Part shown: positions 1-5,138 of the stretch, piece by piece | Layout of the letters: each line of letters starts with the position of its first letter | Numbering within the stretch: position 1 is the stretch's first letter | Origin: an uncultured Eubacteriales bacterium | GTDB lineage: Bacteria; Bacillota; Clostridia; Monoglobales; UMGS1388 | NCBI GenBank assembly: GCA_900551345.1 | Contig: URVP01000123.1 | Location: 1-5,138, forward strand | Direction: 5' to 3' | Length of the DNA: 5,138 nt | The notes under the pieces: model-generated | Database searches by the model: none | The model's input: only the letters and a program-made list of their open reading frames with translations | What the model was told of the DNA's origin: nothing | Translations under genes and position numbers: made by a program

Positions 1-196
1 CGATGCACTGCTTACAGGACCTGAAACACGCTCTTCTTCACCTGTAAGAATAATTCGCGGTGAAGATTTGCAGGCGGTTAATATACAAGGTTTATACCCC
101 TGCGGAGAAGGAGCCGGATATGCCGGAGGAATTATTTCAGCGGCAGCAGACGGAATGATGTGTGCCGAAAAAATATTAAATATGGACTATAATTAG
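1..196 (+). CDS. C-terminal end of a FAD-dependent dehydrogenase (COG2509-like), 5' truncated
   Basis: The frame is open from base 2 to a TAG stop at 194-196 and gives the last 64 residues of a protein that starts outside the window. It begins DALLTGPETRSSSPVRIIRG and carries GLYPCGEGAGYAGGI about 30 residues from the end, followed by SAAADGMMCAEKIL. This pairing of an ETRSSSPVRI block with a glycine-rich LYPCGEGAGYAGGI block is typical of the C-terminus of bacterial FAD-dependent dehydrogenases of the COG2509 family. In that family the glycine-rich segment helps hold the flavin. These are soluble proteins of roughly 450-540 residues whose physiological substrate is generally unknown, so no reaction is assigned. 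The gene converges on the cat gene, and its transcript probably ends at the hairpin at 284-322. Family recognition is strong, but the N-terminal nucleotide-binding part cannot be seen. Confidence 0.86.
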   Translation, partial: DALLTGPETRSSSPVRIIRGEDLQAVNIQGLYPCGEGAGYAGGIISAAADGMMCAEKILNMDYN

Positions 197-283
197 ACTG
201 TTTTATTTCAAATGATATTAAATCAGCAATAAAAAAGGCACCAAAAACATTGATAACTGTATAAAAAATAAATATAAATCAGT

Positions 284-324
284 AAATCCTTAACTGTGGT
301 CATAAATCACGGTTAAGGATTTTT
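284..324. terminator. Probable bidirectional terminator between the FAD dehydrogenase and cat genes
   Basis: An inverted repeat pairs 284-298 with 308-322 around a 9-nt loop (299-307). The stem is about 15 bp with one G-U wobble, and it runs into TTTTT at 320-324 on the + strand. On the minus strand the stem is followed by TTACTGATTTATATTTATT, a looser T-rich stretch. It lies 87 nt past the + gene stop and 29 nt past the minus gene stop, so it can end both convergent transcripts. The + direction has the better U tract. Confidence 0.75.
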
Positions 325-350
325 AATGCTGCGATAAAGCTTTAAATTAT

Positions 351-974
351 TTATGGATTGAAACTCTCTATAAGTGTTTGCAAAGTATTTATAAATGTTC
401 CGATGTGGTATCCGTCACATACAGCGTGATGAACTTGAATTGCAAGAGGAATCATTATTTTTTTCCCTTCTTCAAAATATTTTCCCAAAGTAAAAATGGG
501 AAGAAGATATTTACCATCATCAAAAACATTAATATTAAAAGATGTAAAGGTAAGCCATGGAACCATGTATATAGCAAAAGGGTTTGAAGGTCTGTCCGGC
601 TTGGGTGCATACTTTATAGAAGATGAATATTTTGCTGTATCTAATTCATATGACCTTAAAAAGATGTTGTAATCTGAATTAAACTCGGTCCATATAGCCG
701 AAAAGTTCTTATTATCTTTGTTAAATATGGTGTATGCCGGATGCATTTCATCGTATATGCATACGCCCTCATCTGTTAGAGCCGTGCGAAATTCAGGCAT
801 TTGATTTACCGCTTTTGTTAAAAGCCATATCAATGAAGGGTAAAGCCGATGACTTTTTAAATTGGTTATATCAAGATTTACCGTTGTTGAATAAGTACAT
901 ATAACCTCATTTGTAAAATGTTCGTAAAACTCTTTTCGCTCCCAATTATGAAAATCTATTATATGATGGGACAT
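351..974 (-). CDS. cat: Chloramphenicol O-acetyltransferase, type A (CatP-like)
   Basis: This cytoplasmic enzyme family transfers acetyl from acetyl-CoA to the 3-hydroxyl of chloramphenicol, which inactivates the drug; the active form is a trimer. The product is 207 residues, a normal length for the family. It carries the diagnostic QVHHAVCDGYH motif at 180-190, where His183 is the expected catalytic base and Asp187 its structural partner. Other family blocks are EFRTAL (61-66), IYDEMHPAYTIF (73-84), PW-x-TFTSFNINV (139-150) and PIFTLGKY (159-166). From memory it resembles clostridial CatP over its whole length. The start at 974 is chosen because MSHHIIDFHNWERKEFYEHF matches the usual CAT N-terminus and GGAGGAG (983-989) lies 8 nt upstream. 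The frame stays open 45 codons further, but its first ATG (1107-1109) lies inside the -35 box of the promoter. The gene is monocistronic and looks more AT-rich than its neighbours by eye. No transposon ends flank it, so acquisition is possible but not shown. Substrate range is inferred from the family. Confidence 0.9.
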   Translation of the reverse strand: MSHHIIDFHNWERKEFYEHFTNEVICTYSTTVNLDITNLKSHRLYPSLIWLLTKAVNQMPEFRTALTDEGVCIYDEMHPAYTIFNKDNKNFSAIWTEFNSDYNIFLRSYELDTAKYSSSIKYAPKPDRPSNPFAIYMVPWLTFTSFNINVFDDGKYLLPIFTLGKYFEEGKKIMIPLAIQVHHAVCDGYHIGTFINTLQTLIESFNP

Positions 975-982
975 AGGATAAA

Positions 983-989
983 CTCCTCC
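983..989 (-). promoter_or_regulatory. Ribosome binding site that fixes the cat start
   Basis: The minus strand reads GGAGGAG, then 8 nt, then ATG at 974-972. No comparable site precedes the upstream in-frame ATGs at 1061 or 1109. This supports the 207-residue product over the longer 252-residue reading. Confidence 0.85.
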
Positions 990-1080
990 GTGTTCTCTGT
1001 ATTTTTTATGTCCGCATAAGTTATGACCGTTCGCTTTAAAATCGAATTTCAGTACAAGCATAATGCTATAATTATATTGT

Positions 1081-1109
1081 ATTATAATATATTTGTTTTT
1101 GTCAGTCAA
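1081..1109 (-). promoter_or_regulatory. Sigma-A type promoter of the cat gene
   Basis: On the minus strand TTGACT (1104-1109) is followed after exactly 17 bp by TATAAT (1081-1086). The -10 box is perfect and the -35 box has one mismatch. Transcription should start near 1074, leaving an untranslated leader of about 100 nt before the cat start at 974. It lies downstream of the MATE terminator, so cat is probably transcribed independently of the operon upstream. Confidence 0.8.
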
Positions 1110-1149
1110 TTAGAGCTTATGTGGTTTTCTTAATAAAAGAGTAATTAAT

Positions 1150-1188
1150 AAAAAGGCTTAAATCACGAAAACATGATTTAAGCCTTTT
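1150..1188 (-). terminator. Rho-independent terminator of the dehydrogenase-MATE operon
   Basis: A perfect 15-bp inverted repeat pairs 1151-1165 with 1174-1188 around an 8-nt loop. On the minus strand the stem ends in GGCTTAAATCA with its complement, then CCTTTTTATTAATTAC, giving a U tract directly after the hairpin. It begins 12 nt past the MATE stop codon at 1201-1203. The + strand side is followed by GCGTTTAC and lacks a good U run, so it acts mainly on the minus strand. It insulates cat from the operon. Confidence 0.9.
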
Positions 1189-1200
1189 GCGTTTACAATA

Positions 1201-2565
1201 CTATAAATCAACCTTTTTAAATACTCTTTTCAGGAAGAAAAGACTTACTGCAATGGACATAATTTCCGCTATGGGGAATGCATACCATATATACTTGGGA
1301 TCGGTTGTAAAAATAAGCGACAGTATATAAGCCGCAGGAACAAGAATAACAAGCTGTCTTAAAACGGAAATTACAAGCCCGTATATGCTGAAGCCGAATG
1401 CTTGACATACTGATATGCAAATAATACAGAATCCGGCAAAGATAAAGCTAAGACTAATTCTCTTAAGTGCCGTAACGCCTACACTCATCATGGATGCATC
1501 AGCGTTGAACATTTGAAGCAACAATTCGGGAAATAAATTAAATATTACAAGTCCCAAAAGCATAAATGACATAGCAATGATTAATGCATATTTAATGGTT
1601 TTGGTTATTCTTTCCTTATTTCTGGCACCGTAGTTATACGCAATAATCGGTACCATGCCGTTGTTAAGACCGAATATAGGCATGAATATAAAGCTTTGAA
1701 GTTTAAAGTATATACCGAATACGGCAACGGCATTTTCGTATATGTTAAGTATTTTATTCATTGCATATGTGGTAACGGAGCTGATAGAAGACAGCAGAAT
1801 TGAAGGAATAGCTATATACAGAATGGTTCCCATCATTTTTAAGTCGGGCTTCATATCCCTTAATGTAAGCTGTATCTCTTTGTTTTTTGCATTATTAAGT
1901 ATTACAGCTACAATTGCAGCTATTATCTGACCGGCTACTGTTGCTGCCGCAGCACCTGCAATGCCCATCTTGGGAAATCCGAACAAACCGAAAATAAGTA
2001 TTGGGTCGAAAATAATGTTAATAACAGCACCGCAAATTTGAACAATCATTGTAAGCATTGTTCTGCCGGTTGATTGAAGTATTCTTTCAAAAGAGATTTG
2101 AATAAACAAACCGAAAGAGAACAGCATACATATACGCAGATATTCAGTACCCAGCTGGATTACTTCGGCGTTTGAAGTCTGAGAGGAAATAAGCACTTCG
2201 GCAGCAAACACGCCAAGTATTAAAAATATTATGTATCCGCATATGTTAAGCAGCAGTCCCTGCATTGCCGATTCGTTGGCTGTTTTGTATTTTTTCTCAC
2301 CAAGTGCTTTTGAAAGAGTAGCATTTATACCTACTCCCACACCGACGCCCACCGAAATCATAAGGTTCTGAATGGGAAATGCAAAAGTTACGGCTTCAAG
2401 TGCCTGTTTGCTGAGCATGGATACAAATATGCTGTCCACTACATTGTAAAGAGCCTGTACCATCATGGATATCATCATGGGAACTGCCATGTTAACAAGC
2501 AGTTTGAATACGGGCATGGAGCCCATTTTGTTTTCTTTTATTTCAGTAATAATTGCTTCTGTCAT
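1201..2565 (-). CDS. MATE family multidrug/metabolite exporter
   Basis: This is an integral membrane antiporter of the MATE family (COG0534), which uses a Na+ or H+ gradient to push organic compounds, often cationic drugs, out of the cell. The product is 454 residues, the usual size, and looks like twelve hydrophobic segments in two halves. Family marks are NVVDSIFVS with Asp44, the glycine-rich ISVGVGVGVGINATLSKALG (70-89), LQSTGRTM (163-170), INIIFDPILIFG (182-193) and, in the second half, GLNNGMVPIIAYNYGARN (299-316). The start at 2565 is preferred over an ATG four codons upstream (2577), because GGAGG (2571-2575) stands 5 nt before it and the upstream ATG has no such site. Only 21 nt separate it from the dehydrogenase stop, so the two form an operon. 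The strong terminator at 1150-1188 follows. It could be a drug pump of the MepA/NorM kind or an exporter for a product of the neighbouring enzyme; the substrate cannot be read from the sequence. Confidence 0.9.
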   Translation of the reverse strand: MTEAIITEIKENKMGSMPVFKLLVNMAVPMMISMMVQALYNVVDSIFVSMLSKQALEAVTFAFPIQNLMISVGVGVGVGINATLSKALGEKKYKTANESAMQGLLLNICGYIIFLILGVFAAEVLISSQTSNAEVIQLGTEYLRICMLFSFGLFIQISFERILQSTGRTMLTMIVQICGAVINIIFDPILIFGLFGFPKMGIAGAAAATVAGQIIAAIVAVILNNAKNKEIQLTLRDMKPDLKMMGTILYIAIPSILLSSISSVTTYAMNKILNIYENAVAVFGIYFKLQSFIFMPIFGLNNGMVPIIAYNYGARNKERITKTIKYALIIAMSFMLLGLVIFNLFPELLLQMFNADASMMSVGVTALKRISLSFIFAGFCIICISVCQAFGFSIYGLVISVLRQLVILVPAAYILSLIFTTDPKYIWYAFPIAEIMSIAVSLFFLKRVFKKVDL

Positions 2566-2570
2566 TTGTG

Positions 2571-2575
2571 CCTCC
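2571..2575 (-). promoter_or_regulatory. Ribosome binding site that fixes the MATE start
   Basis: The minus strand reads ATGGAGGCACAAATG. The GGAGG lies within the codons of the upstream ATG (2577) and is correctly spaced for the second ATG (2565). The upstream ATG is preceded only by A/T-rich sequence. Confidence 0.8.
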
Positions 2576-2586
2576 ATAGTTTATAA

Positions 2587-3543
2587 TTATTTATCTATAT
2601 CTATACGGTTTCTTAAGCCGTCTTGCATAAAGGAATCTATGTTTTGTACAATTTCGCTCAGGCATCTTACCCGTGCTTCATATGCGCCCCATGCCATATG
2701 AGGAGTAAGACATACATTGTCATAAGATGCAATTTTTGCATACGGGTGGTCAGAGGGAAAAGGCTCGGTTGAGTATACATCAATACCGATGCCGCCCAGT
2801 TTGCTTTGCATTATTGCGTCAGACAGAGCTTGTTCGTCGGCAACAGCACCTCTTGCAACATTTATGACAATTGCATCATTTTTCATCAGTGCGATACGCT
2901 GTTTGCTTATAAGCCCTCTTGTTTCGTCGGTGAGAGGGGTATGTATTGAAATAATGTCCGATTTTTTGCATAAGGTGTCAATGTCGGTGCATGTATATTC
3001 GTCGGTTGGTGTGCGTTTAAAAGCCAGTATATTACAGCCCAATGACTGCGCACACTTTGCAACCTGTTTGCCTATGTTTCCGAGACCGACTATTCCCCAT
3101 GTTTTGCCGTAAAGCTCATGATATACGGGTGTGAGCAGATTCTGCACGCCGCTGCGTGTATATTCACCGCTTTGCACATATCGGGTATATTCGGGAATGT
3201 GTGATACAAGATGCAGCGCCATAGTAACAGTAAGCTGTGCAACGCTGTAGGTTGAATATCCTTTAACGTTTGTAACGGCTATACCCGCCATTTTGCAGTA
3301 TTCTATATCAATGTTGTCATACCCTGTTGCAAATTCACATATGAGTTTAAGTTTTTTTGCGTATTTCAGATTAGATTCATTAAGCTTTATTTTGTTTACT
3401 ATAATAATCTCTGCATCTTTAATTACATCGGGTAACTTTTCCGGTTGAATACCGGTATATACAGATACGCTTCCGAACTTTTCAAGACATGAAAAATCAA
3501 GTCCTTCTCCCAAAGTTTCGGAGTCGATAATAACCGTTTTCAT
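2587..3543 (-). CDS. D-isomer-specific 2-hydroxyacid dehydrogenase (glycerate dehydrogenase/hydroxypyruvate reductase-like)
   Basis: This soluble NAD(P)-dependent enzyme family interconverts 2-ketoacids and D-2-hydroxyacids. The product is 318 residues, a full-length member. The Rossmann motif GLGNIG is at 153-158 within GKTWGIVGLGNIGKQVAKCA. The catalytic set is complete: Arg231 in NVARGAV, Glu260 in DVYSTEPF and His282 in TPHMAW. The substrate-side loop CEFATGYDNIDI lies at 69-80. The PHMAW ending followed by YEARVRCLSEIVQNIDSF recalls glycerate dehydrogenase/hydroxypyruvate reductase proteins more than D-lactate dehydrogenase, but the exact substrate is an inference. After the second beta strand the sequence is NILAFKRT, with Lys176-Arg177 where NAD-preferring members usually have Asp, so NADP(H) use is possible. 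AAAGGGG (3551-3557) sits 7 nt before the ATG. It is the first gene of an operon with the MATE exporter, under the promoter at 3660-3689. Confidence 0.9.
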   Translation of the reverse strand: MKTVIIDSETLGEGLDFSCLEKFGSVSVYTGIQPEKLPDVIKDAEIIIVNKIKLNESNLKYAKKLKLICEFATGYDNIDIEYCKMAGIAVTNVKGYSTYSVAQLTVTMALHLVSHIPEYTRYVQSGEYTRSGVQNLLTPVYHELYGKTWGIVGLGNIGKQVAKCAQSLGCNILAFKRTPTDEYTCTDIDTLCKKSDIISIHTPLTDETRGLISKQRIALMKNDAIVINVARGAVADEQALSDAIMQSKLGGIGIDVYSTEPFPSDHPYAKIASYDNVCLTPHMAWGAYEARVRCLSEIVQNIDSFMQDGLRNRIDIDK

Positions 3544-3550
3544 TGTATAA

Positions 3551-3557
3551 CCCCTTT
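3551..3557 (-). promoter_or_regulatory. Ribosome binding site of the dehydrogenase gene
   Basis: The minus strand reads AAAGGGGTTATACAATG, giving a purine-rich site 7 nt before the ATG at 3543. It is somewhat weaker than the GGAGG sites of cat and the MATE gene. Confidence 0.65.
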
Positions 3558-3603
3558 CCGTCTGTTTGTAATATCAGCAGAACACTCTATAAAAACAATA
3601 TAA

Positions 3604-3637
3604 ACAGCACATAATCAAATTGATAATTATGTGCTGT
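3604..3637 (-). terminator. Leader hairpin: sleB terminator and/or attenuator of the dehydrogenase-MATE operon
   Basis: A perfect 12-bp inverted repeat (ACAGCACATAAT at 3604-3615 with ATTATGTGCTGT at 3626-3637) encloses a 10-nt loop. On the minus strand it is followed by TTTATATTGTTTTTATAG, a broken U-rich tract. It lies 77 nt past the sleB stop and would end that transcript. It also lies about 15 nt after the predicted start of the dehydrogenase transcript, so every transcript from that promoter must pass through it. On the + strand no T run follows. Whether it terminates, attenuates or only stabilises the 5' end is not decided by the sequence. Confidence 0.65.
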
Positions 3638-3659
3638 CGCATATTGTATATTCTTGATA

Positions 3660-3689
3660 ATTATACCATCTTTTTATCGGTAATGTCAA
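3660..3689 (-). promoter_or_regulatory. Consensus sigma-A promoter of the dehydrogenase-MATE operon
   Basis: On the minus strand a perfect TTGACA (3684-3689) is followed after 18 bp by a perfect TATAAT (3660-3665). The start is expected near 3653, giving a leader of about 110 nt before the ATG at 3543. The promoter lies between the sleB stop and the hairpin at 3604-3637. Confidence 0.85.
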
Positions 3690-3714
3690 TGGTGTATATT
3701 GTACAAATTAACGG

Positions 3715-4377
3715 TTACTTTGCAAACACATGCTTGCCTATTTTTGCAACAACAGGGCGGGAATATATCCAGCTGTTGGTTGTTTTGGCAGGGTTATAAT
3801 AGTATATGGCACCGCCTGTAGGATCCCATCCATTGTACGCCAGTATGGCAGCACGGTATGCCGAATCGCTCATACCTGCATACCATTGTCCGTCTGTTAC
3901 CGCCGTAAATGCGCCGGGCTGAAAGATTACGCCGGATATTGTACCCGGAAAAGATGTGTGACTTACTCTGTTAAGAACAACCGCACCTACCGCAACTTGT
4001 CCCTCAAATGTTTCGCCTCTTGCCTCTGCATTAATAATCTGTGCAAGCAGGTTTATATCATTGTTTGTTGATACAGAAGCTGAGTTTGACTTGATACCCA
4101 GCATGGAAAGAGTCTGCTTTCCGGCTATGCCGTCGGCCTTAAGTCCGTTGGCACGCTGGTATCTGTATACAGCTTTCTGAGTTTTGCTGCCGTACACACC
4201 GTCTACCTCGCCAACATCATAACCAAGATATTTAAGTCTTTCCTGTATCGCTCTTACCTCTTCGCTTACACTTCCGTATTTGGAAAGTGCGGATTTCGTT
4301 TCGTAAACCGATGAGAATACCGAAACAGATATAGCTATTACTCCAATAAGTGCAAATATTTTCTGTTTTTTATTCAT
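3715..4377 (-). CDS. sleB: SleB-like spore cortex-lytic enzyme / cell wall hydrolase
   Basis: SleB proteins degrade the peptidoglycan of the spore cortex during germination; the known family acts as a lytic transglycosylase on muramic-delta-lactam-containing cortex. The 220-residue product has a signal peptide or membrane anchor at its N-terminus (MNKKQK then a hydrophobic run at about 7-24). A peptidoglycan-binding domain of the PG_binding_1 type follows at about 34-94 (VRAIQERLKYLGYDVGEVDG, then KTQKAVYRYQRANGLKADGI). The Hydrolase_2 catalytic domain covers about 106-219, starting with LLAQIINAEARGE, where Glu118 is the expected catalytic acid, and ending YYYNPAKTTNSWIYSRPVV and IGKHVFA. 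This domain order matches SleB and not CwlJ, which lacks the binding domain. The ribosome site is weak (GAGAG, 11 nt before the ATG), but no other start would keep the signal peptide. It is divergent from lonB, and no ypeB gene follows it. A vegetative wall hydrolase of the same fold remains possible. Confidence 0.85.
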   Translation of the reverse strand: MNKKQKIFALIGVIAISVSVFSSVYETKSALSKYGSVSEEVRAIQERLKYLGYDVGEVDGVYGSKTQKAVYRYQRANGLKADGIAGKQTLSMLGIKSNSASVSTNNDINLLAQIINAEARGETFEGQVAVGAVVLNRVSHTSFPGTISGVIFQPGAFTAVTDGQWYAGMSDSAYRAAILAYNGWDPTGGAIYYYNPAKTTNSWIYSRPVVAKIGKHVFAK

Positions 4378-4473
4378 AAATTAAACATCTCTCTTGATAA
4401 ATATTTTTTACTGTATTTACTGAATTATTCTTCCTTGTTGATGAGATAATATCAAAAAAGGAGGTTTTTGTTA
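4378..4473. promoter_or_regulatory. Divergent control region between sleB and lonB with a short tandem repeat
   Basis: This 96-nt AT-rich spacer must hold the promoters for both genes. It contains a direct repeat TTTACTG-TA-TTTACTG (4407-4413 and 4416-4422), with a 9-nt period. No clean sigma-A promoter is visible in either direction; the nearest candidate is TGAGATAAT (4442-4450), which lacks a -35 box. Sporulation sigma factors F or G would be expected from the two families, but I could not place a convincing match, so promoter positions are left open. Confidence 0.4.
4458..4464 (+). promoter_or_regulatory. Ribosome binding site of lonB
   Basis: A strong AAGGAGG stands 9 nt before the ATG at 4474 and fixes the lonB start. 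Confidence 0.85.
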
Positions 4474-5138
4474 ATGCTGATTACCGCAGTGCTGATTGCC
4501 CAGTTGTTTGTTTCTGTAATAATGGCTTTGTATTTTTCAAGCATTATGAAAAAACAAAAATCAAATAAGGCATATATCAGCAAAGATTCGGAATTTGAAT
4601 TGAACAAAATAAAGAAAAAGGAACTGATTAAATTAAATCGTCCTCTTACGGAAACTGCCCGTCCCGATTCGCTGGAGGAGATAGTAGGGCAGACGGAAGG
4701 GATAACCAATCTTAAAGCCGTAATGTGCGGCGAGAATCCTCAGCATGTGTTAATCTACGGTCCGCCGGGAGTAGGCAAGACCGCTGCCGCAAGGGCTGTT
4801 CTTGAGTGTGCCAAAAAATCCGAAACTTCACCTTTTGCACCCGGGGCAAAATTTGTAGAGGTAGATGCCACCACCGTACAGTATGATGAACGCAGCATAG
4901 CAGATCCGCTTATCGGTTCGGTTCATGACCCTATATATCAGGGAGCCGGCGCTTACGGACCTGCCGGAGTACCTCAGCCAAAACCCGGAGCCGTTACCAA
5001 AGCACACGGAGGAATACTGTTTATTGATGAAATCGGAGAGCTGCCTCCGGTGCAGCTTAACAGGCTTTTAAAGGTTTTGGAGGACAGGCGTGTTCATTTT
5101 GAAAGTTCTTATTATGCATCAGACGACCCCAATATTCC
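4474..5138 (+). CDS. lonB: Sporulation ATP-dependent protease LonB, N-terminal part (cut off by window end)
   Basis: LonB is a membrane-anchored relative of Lon protease found in endospore formers; in Bacillus subtilis it is made in the forespore under sigma-F. The frame is open for 221 codons to the window edge without a stop, out of about 550 in the family. Residues 1-24 form a transmembrane anchor (MLITAVLIAQLFVSVIMALY), followed by a charged lysine-rich linker to about 56. The AAA+ domain then begins with RPLTETARPDSLEEIVGQ. Walker A is GPPGVGKT at 96-103 and Walker B is ILFIDE at 181-186. The insert DERSIADPLIGSVHDPIYQG with GVPQPKPGAVTKAHGG is highly characteristic of LonB and separates it from ordinary Lon and from ClpX. 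The Ser-Lys protease domain lies beyond the window. It is divergent from sleB. Confidence 0.95.
   Translation, partial: MLITAVLIAQLFVSVIMALYFSSIMKKQKSNKAYISKDSEFELNKIKKKELIKLNRPLTETARPDSLEEIVGQTEGITNLKAVMCGENPQHVLIYGPPGVGKTAAARAVLECAKKSETSPFAPGAKFVEVDATTVQYDERSIADPLIGSVHDPIYQGAGAYGPAGVPQPKPGAVTKAHGGILFIDEIGELPPVQLNRLLKVLEDRRVHFESSYYASDDPNI

Noticed and set aside
249..265. TTGATA and TATAAA near each other on the + strand as a promoter
   Set aside because: They are only a few bases apart, far from the required 16-18 bp, and no + strand gene follows.
378..587. Open frame on the + strand
   Set aside because: It is antisense to the well-supported cat gene, has no ribosome site and resembles no family I know.
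1006..1019. Small hairpin (TTATG/CATAA, 4-nt loop) and a three-codon ORF (Met-Arg-Thr) in the cat leader as a translational attenuator
   Set aside because: The stem is only 5 A/T-rich base pairs, it does not cover the ribosome site, and the mini-ORF has no ribosome site of its own.
975..1109. N-terminal 45-residue extension of the chloramphenicol acetyltransferase
   Set aside because: The first ATG lies in the -35 box, the next one lacks a ribosome site, and the CAT family N-terminus plus GGAGGAG both point to 974.
2566..2577. MATE start four codons upstream at 2577
   Set aside because: It has no ribosome binding site, while GGAGG inside those codons is well placed for the ATG at 2565.
2789..3112. 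Open frame of 107 codons on the + strand
   Set aside because: It lies wholly antisense within the dehydrogenase gene and shows no recognisable domain.
3730..4071. Open frame of 113 codons on the + strand
   Set aside because: It is antisense to sleB; its Cys-rich composition reflects the reverse of real codons and it has no family signal.
4442..4450. TGAGATAAT as an extended -10 promoter for lonB
   Set aside because: There is no -35 match and the start would fall at the ribosome binding site, leaving almost no leader.
4452..4709. Open frame of 85 codons on the minus strand
   Set aside because: It is antisense to the start of lonB and would run across the lonB ribosome site.

Overview
The window looks like chromosomal DNA from a low-GC, endospore-forming member of the Firmicutes, most likely a gut-type clostridium. 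The strongest sign is the right-hand gene, which reads as the sporulation protease LonB. It lies divergent from a SleB-type cortex-lytic enzyme, and both families are tied to endospores. AT-rich spacers, strong GGAGG ribosome binding sites and sigma-A-like promoters also fit this group. The species cannot be named from the sequence.

Layout from left to right: (1) positions 1-196 hold the C-terminal end of a FAD-dependent dehydrogenase on the + strand. (2) A spacer with a hairpin that can serve as a shared terminator separates it from a convergent minus-strand chloramphenicol acetyltransferase of the CatP/type A kind (351-974). That gene has its own near-consensus promoter and a leader of about 100 nt. 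(3) A perfect 15-bp terminator at 1151-1188 closes a two-gene minus-strand operon made of a MATE-family exporter (1201-2565) and, upstream, a D-2-hydroxyacid dehydrogenase (2587-3543). The operon is driven by a TTGACA-N18-TATAAT promoter, and a hairpin sits just after the predicted transcription start. (4) A SleB-like cell wall hydrolase (3715-4377, minus) shares a 96-nt divergent spacer with lonB (4474 to the window end, plus), which is cut off by the window edge.

The functional themes are spore formation and germination on the right (lonB, sleB), a small metabolic and export operon in the middle, and a stand-alone antibiotic-acetylating enzyme on the left. No mobile element ends, CRISPR array, RNA gene or phage gene was seen. 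I found no convincing new biological system here. The points most worth a second look are the leader hairpin of the dehydrogenase-MATE operon, the unusual in-frame leader of the cat gene, and the lonB/sleB divergent arrangement with a short tandem repeat between the genes.
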